Shown in pieces: positions 41,359 through 48,998 of a DNA stretch of 64,000 nt. The translations under genes and the position numbers were made by a program. The stretch comes from Prevotella sp. (GTDB lineage Bacteria > Bacteroidota > Bacteroidia > Bacteroidales > Bacteroidaceae): NCBI GenBank assembly GCA_017548605.1, contig JAFYZT010000040.1, positions 186,001-250,000 on the forward strand. Direction: 5' to 3'. The notes below the pieces were generated by a model. That model worked only from the letters and a program-made list of their open reading frames with translations. It was not told the DNA's origin and searched no databases. The stretch's first letter is position 1; each line of letters begins with the position of its first letter.

Positions 41359-43911
41359 TTATCCACAGCGGGAGGCGCCACAGTTTTTGCAGATGAGGCA
41401 TCCTTCCTGATAAACCAGTGACTCGTTCCCACAGTTGGGACATTTCAGCCCCCGTGCCATAGTTCCGTCAATGATATATTTCTTCAGTGCCCTTTCGACA
41501 CCGTTTTTCCAAGTGTTGATGCTCTCGTTCTTCAGTTGGAGTGAACTCACCAGTTTGATAACATGGTCAATGGGCATCCGATAGCGGAGCACTCCCGAGA
41601 TGAGTTTAGCATAGTTCCAATACTCCGGGTTGAACTTCTCACTCAATCCTTCGACTGTCGTCTTGTATCCGCGACGGTTTTCGAATTGGAAGTCATAGCG
41701 GTGTGTTCCGTCCTCATTGGTCTGTTTGATGATTTTACCTTTCGTCACTGTCTTGGGCAGTACGATACCCTCCTCATCGTCTTGCAGACCCGTGAATATT
41801 TCGTAGGGGTAACCGTTGAGCAGTCCCACGAAGGCCACCCATTTCTCCTTGTTGTTCTGGAAACGTACCACATCACACTCCAGCGTCTGCGGTCTTTTCT
41901 CGGTCACTTCAGGTTGTTGACAAGGTGGTGTTAGCAATTCCTCTTTCTTCTCCTTTTTCTCATCAACGGCCACCATGACTCCTGCCCGACTGCCATCACG
42001 ATAGATGGTACATCCCTTGCAGCCCGAGCGCCAAGCTTCGACATAGAGGCGGTTCACCAGTTCTTCATCGACATCGTTGGGCAAGTTGACGGTCACACTG
42101 ATGGAATGGTCAACCCATTTTTGTATGGCACCCTGCATTCGTACCTTCATGAGCCAGTCGACATCGTTCGCCGTCGCTTTAGAATACGGCGATTTAGCCA
42201 CCAGTTCATCTATCTCCTCCTGCGTGTATCGTTTATCCGTGTCGAGGTGGTTGATTTTCATCCACTCCAGGAATTTGGGATGATAAACGATGTACTCCTC
42301 GAAGGAGTCGCCTACCTCATCGACGAAATCCACATGAGCATTAGTGTCGCCCGGGTTCACTTTCCTCCTGCGCTTATACACCGGCATGAATACCGGTTCT
42401 ATGCCGCTGGTGGTCTGTGTCATGAGGCTTGTTGTTCCCGTGGGTGCTATGGTGAGGCATGCTATGTTGCGCCGTCCGTATTTCACCATATCTTCGTAGA
42501 GTTGCGGACTCGCCTCTTTCAGCCTGAGGATGAACGGGTTCTTCTCCTCACGTTTGGCATCATAGATTGCGAACGCCCCTCTTTCCTTCGCCATCTGTAC
42601 TGAGGAGCCATAGGCCGCCAAGGCCAGCGTGCGGTGAACATTAACAGAGAAATCCGTCGCCTCCTGTGTGCCATAGCGCAGACCCATTGCAGCAATCATG
42701 TCACCCTCGGCAGTGATACCTACGCCGGTACGCCTTCCTTTGCCACTCTTATCAAGTATTTTCTCCCAAAGGTGGTATTCCGCCTCTTTCACTTCCTCGT
42801 TTTGCGGATCGACCTTTATTTTCTCCATGATCTTCTCGATTTTCTCGAGTTCAAGATCAACGATATCGTCCATGATGCGTTGCGCCATTGCCACATGTTT
42901 GCGGAACAAATCGTAGTCGAAATACGCATCTTTGGTAAAGGGATTTACCACATAGGAATAAAGGTTAACGCACAGCAACCGGCATGAGTCATAGGGGCAC
43001 AGCGGTATCTCCCCACAAGGATTTGTCGACACCGTCCGAAATCCTAAGTCAGCGTAACAGTCGGGAATGCTCTCCCTGATTATGGTATCCCAAAAGAGTA
43101 CGCCTGGTTCAGCGCTTTTCCACGCATTGTGAACGATTTTCTCCCACAGCTGTTTTGCACTGATGGTCTTTTCCACCTCGTGTTTTCCAGGTGTGATGGG
43201 GAACGACTGGAGGTATTCCTTATCATCGATGGCCGCCTGCATGAATTCATCATCGATTTTCACCGATACGTTAGCTCCGGTTACTTTACCCTCCGTCATC
43301 TTCGCATCGATGAATGCTTCACTGTCGGGATGTTTGATACTCACTGAGAGCATGAGCGCCCCCCGTCGTCCATCCTGTGCCACCTCACGTGTGGAGTTGC
43401 TGTAGCGTTCCATGAACGGCACTAATCCCGTGCTGGTAAGTGCAGAGTTGTTCACCGGCGACCCTTTCGGTCGGATATGTGAGAGGTCATGCCCCACCCC
43501 GCCACGACGTTTCATCAGCTGCACCTGTTCCTCGTCGATACGCAGTATGGCCCCATAGGAGTCGGCATCACCGTCGAGGCCGATGACGAAACAGTTGGAC
43601 AGCGATGCTACTTGGAAGTCGTTACCTATTCCCGTCATGGGGCTTCCTGCCGGCACGATATATTTGAAATGGTCGAGCAACTCGAAAATCTCATCGGCGG
43701 AAAGGGGGTTTTTGTATTTTTTCTCTATGCGTGCTATCTCGTTGGCTATGCGGTGATGCATGTCTTCGGGTGACTTTTCGTAAATCTTTCCGAAGCTGTC
43801 TTTCATCGCATATTTGTTGACCCACACCCTTGCGGCCAGTTCATCACCTGCGAAATAGTCTAATGAGGCTTGCGTTGCCTCGTCGTAAGTGTATGTTTGT
43901 AGATTATCCAT
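41359..43911 (-). CDS. nrdJ: Adenosylcobalamin-dependent ribonucleotide reductase (class II)
   Basis: Class II reductases make deoxyribonucleotides with vitamin B12 as radical source, with or without oxygen. The 850-residue protein shows the N-terminal VASLSNCFVIGLDGDADSYGAIL, KRRGGVGHDLSHIRPKGSPV, and the substrate-site NPCGEIPLCPYDSCRLLCVN with Cys and Glu. It also has CLTIAPTGTTSLMTQTTSGIEP and the C-terminal zinc-like CPNCGNESLVYQEGCLICKNCGASRCG. A -7 element TAACTTTG is at 43935-43942 (minus strand). No cobalamin riboswitch was recognised upstream. folB follows. Confidence 0.96.
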   Translation of the reverse strand: MDNLQTYTYDEATQASLDYFAGDELAARVWVNKYAMKDSFGKIYEKSPEDMHHRIANEIARIEKKYKNPLSADEIFELLDHFKYIVPAGSPMTGIGNDFQVASLSNCFVIGLDGDADSYGAILRIDEEQVQLMKRRGGVGHDLSHIRPKGSPVNNSALTSTGLVPFMERYSNSTREVAQDGRRGALMLSVSIKHPDSEAFIDAKMTEGKVTGANVSVKIDDEFMQAAIDDKEYLQSFPITPGKHEVEKTISAKQLWEKIVHNAWKSAEPGVLFWDTIIRESIPDCYADLGFRTVSTNPCGEIPLCPYDSCRLLCVNLYSYVVNPFTKDAYFDYDLFRKHVAMAQRIMDDIVDLELEKIEKIMEKIKVDPQNEEVKEAEYHLWEKILDKSGKGRRTGVGITAEGDMIAAMGLRYGTQEATDFSVNVHRTLALAAYGSSVQMAKERGAFAIYDAKREEKNPFILRLKEASPQLYEDMVKYGRRNIACLTIAPTGTTSLMTQTTSGIEPVFMPVYKRRRKVNPGDTNAHVDFVDEVGDSFEEYIVYHPKFLEWMKINHLDTDKRYTQEEIDELVAKSPYSKATANDVDWLMKVRMQGAIQKWVDHSISVTVNLPNDVDEELVNRLYVEAWRSGCKGCTIYRDGSRAGVMVAVDEKKEKKEELLTPPCQQPEVTEKRPQTLECDVVRFQNNKEKWVAFVGLLNGYPYEIFTGLQDDEEGIVLPKTVTKGKIIKQTNEDGTHRYDFQFENRRGYKTTVEGLSEKFNPEYWNYAKLISGVLRYRMPIDHVIKLVSSLQLKNESINTWKNGVERALKKYIIDGTMARGLKCPNCGNESLVYQEGCLICKNCGASRCG

Positions 43912-44058
43912 GATGTAGTAATGAAAATAGGTTACAAAGTTACGAACTTATGATGGGAAATAAAAATTTTTTGGAAAACTTTTCTCGAAAAAAACGACGA
44001 AAAGTTTTCCAAAAAGGAGAACATTTTTCTTTGTCCTTAGTTTTCAGTTGCTTAAATT
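43912..44058. other. nrdJ leader and AT-rich gap
   Basis: No gene is seen. It holds the probable nrdJ -7 element (minus strand, 43935-43942). An imperfect inverted repeat of GGAAAACTTTTC with GAAAAGTTTTCC (43972-43985 and 43997-44011) could be a structured leader or a terminator. Confidence 0.4.
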
Positions 44059-44390
44059 TGACAAAGGAACAAATGATTTAGACATAAGAACAAAAGGACA
44101 TATATTTTATAGACAAAAGAACATAGGGACATATAAATTTAGACAAAAGAACATAGGGACATATAAATTTAGACAGAAGAACAAAAGGACATATAAAATT
44201 AGACAAAAGAACACAGGGACATATAAATTTAGACAGAAGAACAAAAGGACATAAATTTGTTCATGTGTTCATATGTCGAAAACCATATGTTCATGTGTTC
44301 ATATGTCAAGAAATATGTTTATGTGTTCATATGTCAAGAAATATGTTTATGTGTTCATATGTCGAAAACCATATGTTCATGTGTCAAAAT
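44059..44390. repeat. Octamer-triad array in two opposed blocks
   Basis: From 44059 to about 44252 about six 30-base units read GACAAAAG-AACATAGG-GACATATAAATTTA on the plus strand. From about 44256 to 44390 four or five units read in the opposite direction: on the minus strand, GACATATG-AACACATG-AACATAT with a short spacer. The two halves face each other. The right block reaches the stop codon of the lipoprotein gene at 44384. Confidence 0.85.
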
Positions 44391-44950
44391 GACTCTTCGG
44401 TGGCGAAGCATTCGCCGTTGTCGAGTTTTTTGAAGACGAAGAGGAACGAAGAGTGAGGATTGCCTGTCAGTTCAAGCAATTTTTCTTTTTCCACCTCTCC
44501 TGTGGTAAAAACATTCTGTTTGCTGAAGAATGTTGAGGTGACCGTTGAGCCGTTACGTTTTTCACATACATAAAGTGAAGTAAGGTCGAGCGTCAGGTCA
44601 TATCTGTCTTTCTCTGCAGCTTCTATCTCCTCGTGCGTTTTAAGCACCCATTCCGCACGCAGTCCGATTTTTGTGCCATCATTGATGGTGAAAGCCACTT
44701 GTCGTGTCCATTCCCCGGATGTAAGGTCTTCCTCTTGTAAATTTCCGTTGTTGTCGTAATATTTCACTCTCAGCGTGGCCACCTCTGAAGTATTATCGAA
44801 ATCGTTGGCTTTGACATGATAGTTGACGACATAGGATTTTGGGAACGACATACCGTAATCATCAGGGTTACCCGTCGGTTCATCATCGCCGCATGCCGCA
44901 ATGAACATGGATAATACTCCAAGAAGCAGAAAAGAGAAGATTTTTTTCAT
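44384..44950 (-). CDS. Lipoprotein, unknown function
   Basis: A 188-residue lipoprotein: signal MKKIFSFLLLGVLSMFIAAC with the lipobox Cys, then acidic GDDEPTGNPDDYGM and a beta-rich domain (KSYVVNYHVKANDFDNTSEVATLRVKYYDNNGN). The ATG at 44950 is chosen over an in-frame codon 14 residues upstream because it opens the signal peptide and lies after the -7 element TATTTTTG (44979-44986). The final codons and stop lie at the edge of a triad repeat array. The lipobox followed by GDDE suggests surface exposure, as is common for Bacteroidetes lipoproteins with acidic residues after the Cys. No function can be given. Confidence 0.65.
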   Translation of the reverse strand: MKKIFSFLLLGVLSMFIAACGDDEPTGNPDDYGMSFPKSYVVNYHVKANDFDNTSEVATLRVKYYDNNGNLQEEDLTSGEWTRQVAFTINDGTKIGLRAEWVLKTHEEIEAAEKDRYDLTLDLTSLYVCEKRNGSTVTSTFFSKQNVFTTGEVEKEKLLELTGNPHSSFLFVFKKLDNGECFATEESF

Positions 44951-44978
44951 ATTTACCTTATTATTTATTATTTTTGCA

Positions 44979-45009
44979 CAAAAATACACCATTTCGGTTG
45001 CATGGCCAA
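44979..45009 (-). promoter_or_regulatory. Promoter of the lipoprotein gene ending at 44384
   Basis: On the minus strand TTG (45007-45009) is followed after 20 bases by -7 TATTTTTG (44979-44986), with a leader of about 28 bases to the ATG at 44950. Confidence 0.5.
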
Positions 45010-45054
45010 GGAAAGGGTGGATTTTTAACCTTTTAAAACGTTAGTTGCCGAAAG

Positions 45055-45804
45055 ATGAAAAACCTCGACACCCGGCGGACTATCCGTCATTATTCCAACC
45101 GTGAGGTAAGCGACTCGTTGCTGCACCGTCTGTTTGCCCTGGCCTCGCGCACGCAGACCATGGGCAATTTGCAGTTGTACAGTGTTGTCGTCACCCGTTC
45201 GGCAGAGCAGAAAGCCGCCCTGGCCCCCGCCCATTTTCACCAGCCAATGGTGGAGTCAGCCCCAGTAGTGCTCACTATCTGTGCTGACTTCCGCCGCACC
45301 ACCCGCTGGTGCGAAGAGCGCAAGGCAAGTCCCGGCTACGGTAATTTCCTGAGTTTCATCAATGCCGCCACCGACGCGTTGCTGTTCACACAGACCTTCT
45401 GTAACCTTGCCGACGAGGAGGGTCTGGGCTATTGCTATCTCGGCACCACCGTGTACATACCCGACACCATTATCGATGTGCTTCATTTGCCCAAGTTGGT
45501 GATGCCTGTAGCCACACTCACTATTGGCTGGCCCGCTGAGGAGCCGCCGCAGAGCGACCGTCTCAGTGTGGAAGCTTTTGTGCACGAAGAGAGGTACCGC
45601 GACTATACTGCGGAACTTATCGATACCTTCTACCGTGAGAAAGAACAGTTGGAAGAGAACCAGGCTTTTGTCAAGGAAAATGGCAAAGAAACGTTGGCTC
45701 AGGTTTTTACTGACTGCCGTTATACGAAGAAGGACAACGAGGCCATGTCGGCGACGCTATTGAAGGCGTTGGAGAGACAAGGGTTTTTGGACGTGGAACG
45801 TTGA
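45055..45804 (+). CDS. Nitroreductase-family NAD(P)H oxidoreductase (NfsA-like)
   Basis: A 249-residue FMN-dependent reductase of the NfsA/FRP type, which reduces nitro compounds, quinones or flavins. It opens with DTRRTIRHYSNREVSDSLL (the R-R-x-x-R FMN-binding start), then ASRTQTMGNLQLYSVVVT, FINAATDALLFTQTFCNLADEEGLGYCYLGT near 105-135 and a GWPAEEPPQSDRL segment typical of the group. The last residues DVER and the stop are coded by AACGTTG heptads. It may matter for nitroimidazole sensitivity, but this cannot be judged here. Confidence 0.87.
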   Translation: MKNLDTRRTIRHYSNREVSDSLLHRLFALASRTQTMGNLQLYSVVVTRSAEQKAALAPAHFHQPMVESAPVVLTICADFRRTTRWCEERKASPGYGNFLSFINAATDALLFTQTFCNLADEEGLGYCYLGTTVYIPDTIIDVLHLPKLVMPVATLTIGWPAEEPPQSDRLSVEAFVHEERYRDYTAELIDTFYREKEQLEENQAFVKENGKETLAQVFTDCRYTKKDNEAMSATLLKALERQGFLDVER

Positions 45805-45910
45805 ACATGGAACGTTGAACATTTTGATTACAGGCGGTCGTGAAACAACCGCATACAGGAAAAAGAGGGGATTGGAACGTTGAACATTAATAAGGGATAT
45901 TAAAGAAAAG
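45792..45910 (+). repeat. AACGTTG heptads and degenerate element at the nitroreductase end
   Basis: AACGTTG, AACATGG, AACGTTG and AACATTT follow in seven-base steps and contain the nitroreductase stop codon. A degenerate hairpin element follows (GGCGGTCGTGAAACAACCGC near 45833), then a further AACGTTGAACATT near 45875. Confidence 0.7.
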
Positions 45911-46513
45911 ATGAAGAAGATATTCACCACACTGATGGTATTCGCAATGATATCGGGATGGCTTGCCTGCGATAATGAGACTTCGCGTAATCTAGCCCGC
46001 ACCGACTATGTGTTTTACCTGAACATGAACGAGGAGGCTCATGACGTATTAGAATTTACGTGGGACTCAAAGGGTTCCTCTCCATCTATGCAGAGTTTCT
46101 CCAGCCATGACACAGGGTACACAACCATACCCGACGACGACGGATTGTTCAGTGAGGGCGGACATCTTTTCAAAGGAACTTTCCCATCGTTCATCATCGC
46201 CGAGGTGGGTTGCCACCTGAAGAGCGATATATCAGAGATGGAGAAGAAAGACAGTTACGAATTGTCGGCAGGCCTTTTATGCACAGTAACTACACGCGAT
46301 GCTCTAGGCTTACAATTGCGCGTTGAACGTGTGGAGTGTACAAATGCCTTCCACTGTCTGACTCTGACGTATGACCAGTTGTTGGAAACGTTTGGTAACA
46401 GTGATAAGCCTTACGTCCTACGCATCGGTATCGACGTAGATAACGGTAACAGCATCCAGATTTTCCAAGACAACGAGGAAGAGTATGGAACAATCATCAA
46501 GACGAAAGGATGA
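45911..46513 (+). CDS. Lipoprotein, unknown function (tandem paralogue 1)
   Basis: A 200-residue lipoprotein with signal MKKIFTTLMVFAMISGWLAC. The domain contains ARTDYVFYLNMNEEAHDVLEFTWDSKG, a central region, CTVTTRDALGLQLRVERVEC and a closing RIGIDVDNGNSIQIFQDNEEEYG. The same outline appears in the next gene, so the two arose by duplication. No known domain was recognised. The stop codon lies at the edge of a GGAGTRAA-type repeat tract. Confidence 0.65.
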   Translation: MKKIFTTLMVFAMISGWLACDNETSRNLARTDYVFYLNMNEEAHDVLEFTWDSKGSSPSMQSFSSHDTGYTTIPDDDGLFSEGGHLFKGTFPSFIIAEVGCHLKSDISEMEKKDSYELSAGLLCTVTTRDALGLQLRVERVECTNAFHCLTLTYDQLLETFGNSDKPYVLRIGIDVDNGNSIQIFQDNEEEYGTIIKTKG

Positions 46514-46572
46514 AGGAGTAAAGGAGTGAAGTTATTAGCACATTACTTTTCAATATTAATCACCTAAAAAAC

Positions 46573-47151
46573 ATGCCTATGAAAAAGTTATTTTCTTTCA
46601 TGCTCTTTTGTGGAGCACTTATCGGTTTCACTGCCTGTGACGACGACCCCGCAGAGGGCGAGCCACGTACTGATTTTGAATTTAAAGCCTCTATGAATGC
46701 CGATGCCAAGGATGCACTGAAGTTTAATTGGCAGTCAGCCGGTTGGGGCACCACGATGACTATTCTCAAGTGGGAAATAGAGGACAGCAATGACCTTCCC
46801 AACAGTGGTAAGTTCGTTGGCAAAGAACAGACGATGATGAATGTCAGCATCACTGTTGAGTTGAAGGACGCTTCGAAATTGGAAGACAAGACTTATTCGC
46901 CCTCGTTCGTTCTCAGTTGCAAGGTGACCACCAGAGACGCCAATGGCGCTGTGATTAAGACAAGAGACATCATGTGCAGCAACCCACTCAATGGCAACCC
47001 CAAGACAAAAGCACAGATGATCAGCACCTTTGGTGACAAGGAGAACGCATATTCTATGCTTCTCGGTGTGGACGTGGATGACGGCAACACCATCAAGATT
47101 ACTGAAGAAAACACCAATCCCGGCAAGTACGGTTCAGAACCCAAGGGATGA
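46573..47151 (+). CDS. Lipoprotein, unknown function (tandem paralogue 2)
   Basis: A 192-residue lipoprotein with signal KKLFSFMLFCGALIGFTAC and an acidic stretch DDDPAEGEP after the Cys. PRTDFEFKASMNADAKDALKFNWQSAG, CKVTTRDANGAVIKTRDIMC and LLGVDVDDGNTIKITEENTN correspond segment by segment to the preceding gene, at moderate identity. The second ATG (46579) is an equally good start. An ATTAAAAG array and a strong terminator follow. The pair may be surface or periplasmic proteins of one pathway; no function can be given. Confidence 0.65.
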   Translation: MPMKKLFSFMLFCGALIGFTACDDDPAEGEPRTDFEFKASMNADAKDALKFNWQSAGWGTTMTILKWEIEDSNDLPNSGKFVGKEQTMMNVSITVELKDASKLEDKTYSPSFVLSCKVTTRDANGAVIKTRDIMCSNPLNGNPKTKAQMISTFGDKENAYSMLLGVDVDDGNTIKITEENTNPGKYGSEPKG

Positions 47152-47152
47152 G

Positions 47153-47200
47153 AAAATTAAAAAATTAAAAGATTAAAAAATTAAAGATTTAAAGATTAGA
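47153..47200 (+). repeat. ATTAAAAG octamer array after the lipoprotein pair
   Basis: Six octamers of the ATTAAAAR form follow the stop codon of the second lipoprotein and lead directly into the terminator hairpin. Confidence 0.75.
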
Positions 47201-47204
47201 GATT

Positions 47205-47244
47205 GCGGGCCGCAAGAGCTAAGTGCTTTTGCGGCCCGCTTTTT
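47205..47244. terminator. Strong bidirectional terminator
   Basis: GCGGGCCGCAA (47205-47215) pairs perfectly with 47229-47239, and the inner GAGC/GCTT part extends the stem with a G-U pair. A T tract (47240-47244) follows on the plus strand and an A/T-rich array on the other. It separates the lipoprotein pair from the convergent transporter gene. Confidence 0.9.
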
Positions 47245-47317
47245 CGTTCATTTTAACGGTATTTCGGAAATACTTTATAAAGAGAATTAGGGATAATGTT
47301 TTTGGGGGACAACGACT

Positions 47318-47351
47318 TTTACCTTTTTACTCTTTTACTTTTTTACCCTTC
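47318..47351 (-). repeat. GTAAAAG-type octamer array, minus orientation
   Basis: The plus strand reads ACTTTTACCTTTTTACTC and on, the complement of the RGTAAAAR unit. It directly follows the stop of the ExuT-like gene. Confidence 0.7.
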
Positions 47352-47352
47352 T

Positions 47353-48819
47353 TCAGGGTACTACCGGTTTGTACTTCGGTACGAGGGTCTTCATGATGAC
47401 CCATCCGATGAGGTAAGCCACGGCACAGAAGCAGAACACGATCATGTAAGCCGCCGGTTTGCCCTCATAACCCAGGAAGGTGAATGCTGAGCCTTGTCCC
47501 TCTGCATAGGTGAAGAGGTTACCCGAAGCTTTGTTGATGAGCATGGAACCCAGTCCGCCTGCCATAGCACCGATGCCCGTGATGGTAGCGATGGTAGATT
47601 TCGGGAACATGTCGCCTACAGTAGAGAAGATATTCGCCGACCAAGCCTGATGTCCCGCACCCGCCAGACCGATGATGATAGCCGGCCACCATGCCGGGTC
47701 GATGGGTGAATTTTCCCACATAGCCAACGGCTGTGCGAAGAGTGCAAACAACGGGAAGAAGGCGAAGATGAGCATAGCAAGCATACGTCCTGCATAGGGG
47801 TTCATGCCTCGTTTCTCTACGAATAGTTTGGGCAGGTATCCTCCGAAGATGGATATGATGGTTACGATGGCATAAAGGGTGAAAATGAGCAACTGTCCCA
47901 TGCCCGAACTGGACTTGTACCCGAACTGGTCGGAGAAATATGCAGGAGCCCAAAAGAGGTAGAACCACCACACACCATCAGTCATGAACTTACCCACGAT
48001 GAACGACCACGTTTGTTTATAGGTGAAACACTTGGCAAAACTGATGGTCGGTCCCTCGTCGTTGGCATCCTTCGGGTCATCGTCGGTCTCGGCATCCTGA
48101 TTGATATAGGTAAGTTCTGCCGCGTTGACATGCTTCGACTTATTAGGTTTGTCGTAGACGAACACCCAAAGTGCCATCCAAATGAATCCTAATCCACCGA
48201 TAATGATGAATGCCATCTCCCATCCAAGGAGCTCAGCCAGAGGCGGTATGCTGATAGGTGCTGCCAAGGCGCCCACTGAAGCTCCCGCGTTAAAGATGGA
48301 GGTGGCAAAGGCACGGTCTTTCTTCGGGAAATATTCGGCAGTCACCTTGATGGCTGCCGGGAAGTTTCCGCTCTCACCGAGGGCGAGGACGGCGCGACAG
48401 AATAGGAAGAGCCAAACGCTGACGGAGGCTATGCTCAGTGCCGTCATTGACCCGGCCTCCACGGCCTTGAGTGCAGCGATAGAGTCGATGCCCTTTATCT
48501 GCATGGTTACCCATCCACAGGCTGCGTGCATACATGCACCCACAGACCATACGAAGATAGCCCACAGATAACCTTTCTTCGTGCCCATCCAGTCGATGAA
48601 TTTTCCCGCGAAGAGACAGAACACGGCATAGAGGATGGAGAAAGCCGAAGTGATGGTGCCGTAATCGGCATCTGTCCAGTGGAACTCAGGAGCTATGAAG
48701 TCTTTCCACGTCAGGGAAAGCACCTGTCGGTCCATATAGTTGACCGTTGTCGCGAAGAACAACATTGAGCAGATAATCCAACGATAGTTGGTCATTTTTG
48801 TTGTTTTGACAGGACTCAT
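47353..48819 (-). CDS. MFS hexuronate transporter, ExuT-like
   Basis: A 488-residue anion:cation symporter family (MFS) protein that probably takes up galacturonate or glucuronate with protons. It starts NYRWIICSMLFFATTVNYMDRQVLSL, close to ExuT. GTKKGYLWAIFVWSVGACMHA gives loop 2-3, and FCRAVLALGESGNFPAAIKVTAEYFPKKDRAFATSIFNAGASVGA is the strong family signature. About twelve membrane segments are present. A C-terminal Zn- or peptide-binding domain is absent. UxaB and a GH28 pectinase are encoded in the same window, which supports hexuronate uptake; the exact substrate is inference. Confidence 0.88.
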   Translation of the reverse strand: MSPVKTTKMTNYRWIICSMLFFATTVNYMDRQVLSLTWKDFIAPEFHWTDADYGTITSAFSILYAVFCLFAGKFIDWMGTKKGYLWAIFVWSVGACMHAACGWVTMQIKGIDSIAALKAVEAGSMTALSIASVSVWLFLFCRAVLALGESGNFPAAIKVTAEYFPKKDRAFATSIFNAGASVGALAAPISIPPLAELLGWEMAFIIIGGLGFIWMALWVFVYDKPNKSKHVNAAELTYINQDAETDDDPKDANDEGPTISFAKCFTYKQTWSFIVGKFMTDGVWWFYLFWAPAYFSDQFGYKSSSGMGQLLIFTLYAIVTIISIFGGYLPKLFVEKRGMNPYAGRMLAMLIFAFFPLFALFAQPLAMWENSPIDPAWWPAIIIGLAGAGHQAWSANIFSTVGDMFPKSTIATITGIGAMAGGLGSMLINKASGNLFTYAEGQGSAFTFLGYEGKPAAYMIVFCFCAVAYLIGWVIMKTLVPKYKPVVP

Positions 48820-48916
48820 TTCTTGTTTGTTTGATAGTATTTATGAAATTGTTTGTTTCGTATAGGAGTAGTTTGTGGCGACCCAGGCAATAAGGGTAAA
48901 ATCTCACAATTTGGTG

Positions 48917-48949
48917 CAAAGTTAATGAATCATAACGAAAAAAGCGCAA
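48917..48949 (-). promoter_or_regulatory. Promoter of the ExuT-like gene
   Basis: On the minus strand TTG (48947-48949) is followed after 22 bases by TAACTTTG (48917-48924). The leader to the ATG at 48819 is about 90 bases and may hold regulatory sites. Confidence 0.55.
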
Positions 48950-48998
48950 TTTCTCGCGCTTTTTTTGTCAATTATGTTTCAAATGAGTTTAATGATGT

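Noticed and set aside
43912..44058. Cobalamin riboswitch upstream of nrdJ
   Set aside because: The leader is short and no B12-box-like conserved segment was recognised; only AT-rich sequence and an imperfect hairpin.
44059..44390. CRISPR array
   Set aside because: Units are contiguous with near-identical spacers, half the array is inverted, and no cas gene is nearby.
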